The notes beneath the pieces are model-generated. The model saw only the letters and a program-made list of their open reading frames with translations. It was not told the origin of the DNA and did no database searches. This document shows, in pieces, positions 60,701-64,000 of a DNA stretch of 64,000 nucleotides (positions are counted from its first letter, which is position 1; every line of letters starts with the position of its first letter). The stretch is taken from NCBI RefSeq assembly GCF_035582795.1, contig NC_134366.1:27451661-27515660 (forward strand). The letters run 5' to 3'. A program made the position numbers and the translations under genes. This stretch comes from Mycteria americana (Eukaryota; Chordata; Aves; Ciconiiformes; Ciconiidae).

Positions 60701-61736
60701 AATGCTGACAATTCAAGTCCTGCCTAGCATCTTGCAAATGCAGAATGAAATGCAATTGAAAATGGTAATGGGGAGGCTGTTTGCTGCACTTCACAGATCA
60801 TCAGATATTTCTGATTAGACAAGGAAGTGAGCGCTTGAGTTCATATTTGGTTTTTCTTGACTCTGCACATGACTTGGAAACACGGGTGCTTCATTCTTCG
60901 TGGCTGGTTAGGAAGTGCAGCAGTACCTCTGGGAATAGCTTGTTCAGCTATCAACAGCAGTTTTGTAGAAACATCCAGCAGAGAACAGACTTACTGAAGG
61001 ACAGCAAGTCTTTGTGGAAGAGATAATCTTCCTTCAAATGTGTTGTTGATAGAGGGATTGGATTAGTTCCTGGGATTCTGCTTTTGTACTTGAGATAAGG
61101 CAAATCCTCACACCTGTGACTTGTAATGGGGAACACAGCAGTAACTCATCCAGTTCAGGTATGCATATACCAGTACCTTAGGGGCAGACTAGGAATTTCT
61201 GAAATCTCCTACGCGTACCACTGGTAGTTACAGGTTAGGTCAAAATGGTATTGAGAAAGAAATTAAAAATGCCTCTTTCCTGGAAGATGTTAGAAGTATC
61301 TAACTGGGAACAAACGCTCAGCTACGTATGTGCAATTAAGCAGCGCTTGAGCTCTTGACACACAGTTCTCTCACAGCATACCTTGCCGTGCCAAATTCGC
61401 TTCTGCGTATCCCAGGCTTTGCACAAACTGGCAGATCCACATGGTGTCTTGAAGCTGAGAAGGAGCACTTAGTCTCTGTTTGTAGATAAGAGACAGTCAC
61501 AAGCAGCTGTCACTGTTCTGTCCCTGTTCTGCATGACATGCGGGGTTGTGCTCCGGGTGGTGCAGGAGAGTCCGTCCTTCTCTCTTGTAATTGACTTTAG
61601 CTTAAGTATGCACCAACTTGAGTGCTTTGTATGAGGCTTTTTAACAAGGTTTCAAAGTTGCACAAAACTGTATGGATTCACATACCAAGTATGTGTCTTT
61701 AGGGGAATGCAGTCCAGAAATGCAGATGGAAAAGCC

Positions 61737-61747
61737 GGGGGGGGGGG
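61737..61747. repeat. Homopolymer tract of 11 G
   Basis: An uninterrupted run of eleven G in intron 2; simple sequence. Confidence 0.9.
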
Positions 61748-64000
61748 AAGTAAAGGTACAGCTGTGATGTTGTTGGAAGGTCATATTGAAATGGAGTGTC
61801 AGAGTGAGAACATCGGTTTCCAGAATCCAAATGGTGGTCCTATCTACTGCCTAATTGGTTCTGACTTTTTTACGTGCTAATGCCTCAAGCTTCAGGACAG
61901 ATGAATCTCATCACTAGCTAGAGTTTTCTCTTCTCCCTAATGCTGAAGTTGCAACAATAATAGTTTTCTTACTTCTATAAAAACATGAGAGGGGGACCTG
62001 CATACTGCTCTGAGGTCCAGGTGTTGAATCAGGAGTCAGATCTAACCTCTGGGAGAGAACTAATTTGACTAGTGGGCACTGAACTGGACCAAAAGCCAGA
62101 TGGTATTTCTCACCATAACATTATGATAAAACACTGGAAGAAGCAATCAAGACTCTTAGTAGTATCTTGTGATCATTTATTTGGAGGTCAACCTGTTTCA
62201 GAAGCTGCGCACTAACCACTGTTAGATTGAGTTGAATACTTCAATTAACTTTTGTGACGTCTTTGTTTTATCCTTGTGTGGGGTGTTCTTGTTTTTGTTT
62301 TCCTCCTGTTCCCATGCTTCTGAAGGTCTCTGTCTATAACTTTGGTTTGAATTTCCTTCAGTTTTGTAGAAAATTGTTGGGTTTGGGGGTTTTTGAAGAG
62401 GCAAATCTGCTAAAAATCTGGTGTTCTTAATTTTATAATTGTGAACAGAAAAGAGTGCACACTAGAGAGAGCAGCTGAATAGATTACAGAAATATTTCAT
62501 ATTATAACACCTGAAAAGAATATAGGGGTTGAGATTATCAAGTAAGACATACTGTTTGGGAGTTTCCATTAGAGGAGTTGAGTTTATCCTTTACTTTTGT
62601 GGATAGAATGGCAAGACTCTCTCTTGGCAAAGCATGGGCCAATGAATGAGCTTATACTAAAATAACTCCGGTATTATAAGTCTCTCTAATTTACACATAA
62701 CTGTTTTTTCCCAGTCTCAAAAATTTGATGCTAGATTCTTGACATCTGTCATATACCCAGATGGCATAATTGGAAAGCTTCCTGAAAGGTATAAATGCAC
62801 CTTTTACACTTTGAGACATGTCAGTACACCATGTGGTGAGCATGGGAAAATTATCTTTGTGAAACGTAGGCTTGATTTGCTTTTACCCACTCACTTCTGC
62901 ATTATTAACTGCTGGGAGTAAAGGCTGACTTCTTTCCTGGGGCTGAAATGGGGAAAAATATTGTGAAACAGTCATTCTGAGGTTGACATGGAAAATCTCT
63001 GAAGAGCTGTTGACTTGTCAGTGTTTGCAGATCCCATAGGTCAATAACCAAATCACAAACTTTGAATGACATCTGGCTTGAAGAGAGGATTAACAAGATT
63101 GCAATAAAACTGTGGTGTTCCTAGGTAAGTGTTTCTATCTCCAACGTTTGAGCAAGATAAGAAGCTGGTGTCCAGGCTGCGCAAACCTGAACATGTGTAG
63201 CTGAATAAGAAGAAATGAAAGGGAAAAAAAAAGAAATGTGTTCAGTTTTGGTTCTCCTATTCTGATGTAACATTTCTAATCCCTAGTGACTCAGTTCATG
63301 CAAAATTATAAGCATCATTAATAGTCTAATCCCTGGAGGTCTTGCATAAGCCCGTAGTCACTCCAGCATCTGTAAGGAAGTTCAGAGGTCCCCATATCAG
63401 TGAAGTGCCTTTTCATACAAGTGAAAAACAGGCCTTGGCAATCTCTTCCTTTCTGACGGGTAGCTAACATTGCAGCCACCTCTGTGAATCTTGTCGTTAC
63501 CCTTGCAACACAACTGTAGGGCTTCCCCTGCTGTAAACTGGACTCCTGGGCGTAGCGCTAATCCTTTTTGGCATTCCTCCCAGAAAGGAGGACAGGCAAA
63601 GCCGTGGACCCAGTATTTGTGAATGTGTGTGACAGGCAACTTGCTTACAGGATAAGTAATGCACACAACACTTAATAACTTCCTATGCTACACAGTAATA
63701 AAAAGATGTCAGGGAAGGATAGCAGTATGAGGAATGTAGCTCCTTGGGGTTTAATACTTAGATAAGGTTAGAGCTGGCCATTTGCGGCTTTCTCATTTGA
63801 TGGACTGGAACAGGCATCTTTTGAGGTAAAGATGCAGAGAACTGAAATTGCAGTGTTTTTAATCATGCTGTATTGTGTGGAATAGAGGTCACCACTTCAC
63901 AACAAACCTGGAGGTTAACCATATCTAGTTATGTGACACGGGGCTCATGTTTATGCTGCTTTTAGGTCTACTTTTATTTCATTGTTTACCCTCATGTAAT

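Larger units (their letters stand above)
55663..64000 (+). other. Intron 2 of the acyl-CoA dehydrogenase-like gene, to window end
   Basis: I searched for a third exon that should begin in phase 1 with the EYGGLGL-type sequence usual after DKPT-like ends, and did not find it. Frames here are short and unrecognised. The gene therefore continues to the right of the window. Confidence 0.6.

Noticed and set aside
1-64000. CRISPR arrays, rRNA or tRNA genes, bacterial-type operons
   Set aside because: No regularly spaced repeats, cloverleaf-like genes or clustered prokaryote-style coding frames were seen; the sequence is vertebrate genomic DNA.

Overview
The window looks like bird genomic DNA. The main reasons are a CR1 LINE with the ATTCTATG-type 3' repeat, compact vertebrate genes with GT-AG introns and CpG-island promoters, and the vertebrate gene order TFPI2 - GNG11. 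No bacterial-style operons, CRISPR arrays or viral genomes are present. The species cannot be named from sequence alone. CR1 elements also occur in turtles and crocodilians, so 'bird' is a strong inference rather than proof.

Layout. Positions 1 to about 11456 are AT-rich intergenic DNA with no supportable gene. Positions 11457 to about 14625 hold a long CR1 retrotransposon on the minus strand, with an endonuclease part and a 489-codon reverse transcriptase frame, interrupted by small frameshifts. Positions about 14626-25711 are again intergenic, with an old CR1 3' stub and a few hairpins. The minus-strand gene TFPI2 occupies 25712-30564 as five coding exons: signal peptide, three Kunitz domains and a basic tail. 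I reconstructed 238 codons, with every intron in phase 1. Its promoter lies in a CpG island with a TATA box. The interval from about 30.7 to 34.1 kb is non-coding, with an AT-rich patch containing GATA-like and SOX-like motifs.

GNG11 (G protein gamma-11, 73 aa, CAAX end CVIA) follows on the plus strand in two coding exons, 34418-34513 and 37622-37747, probably preceded by a spliced 5' leader. Only a few hundred bases past its poly(A) signals, a third gene starts on the plus strand: a mitochondrial acyl-CoA dehydrogenase-like gene. Exon 1 (38256-38414) and exon 2 (55542-55662) are in the window, separated by a 17 kb intron, and the gene continues past the right edge. The intron holds low-complexity tracts and some low-stop-density patches that may be decayed mobile elements.

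The three genes do not form one pathway. TFPI2 is a secreted serine-protease inhibitor, GNG11 is a membrane-anchored G-protein subunit, and the dehydrogenase acts in mitochondrial acyl-CoA oxidation. The TFPI2/GNG11 pair stands head to head in a conserved vertebrate block. I did not find a previously undescribed biological system. The most notable points are a canonical second Kunitz domain with an Arg at P1 in TFPI2, no visible GNGT1 between TFPI2 and GNG11, and an acyl-CoA dehydrogenase gene where mammals have BET1 next.
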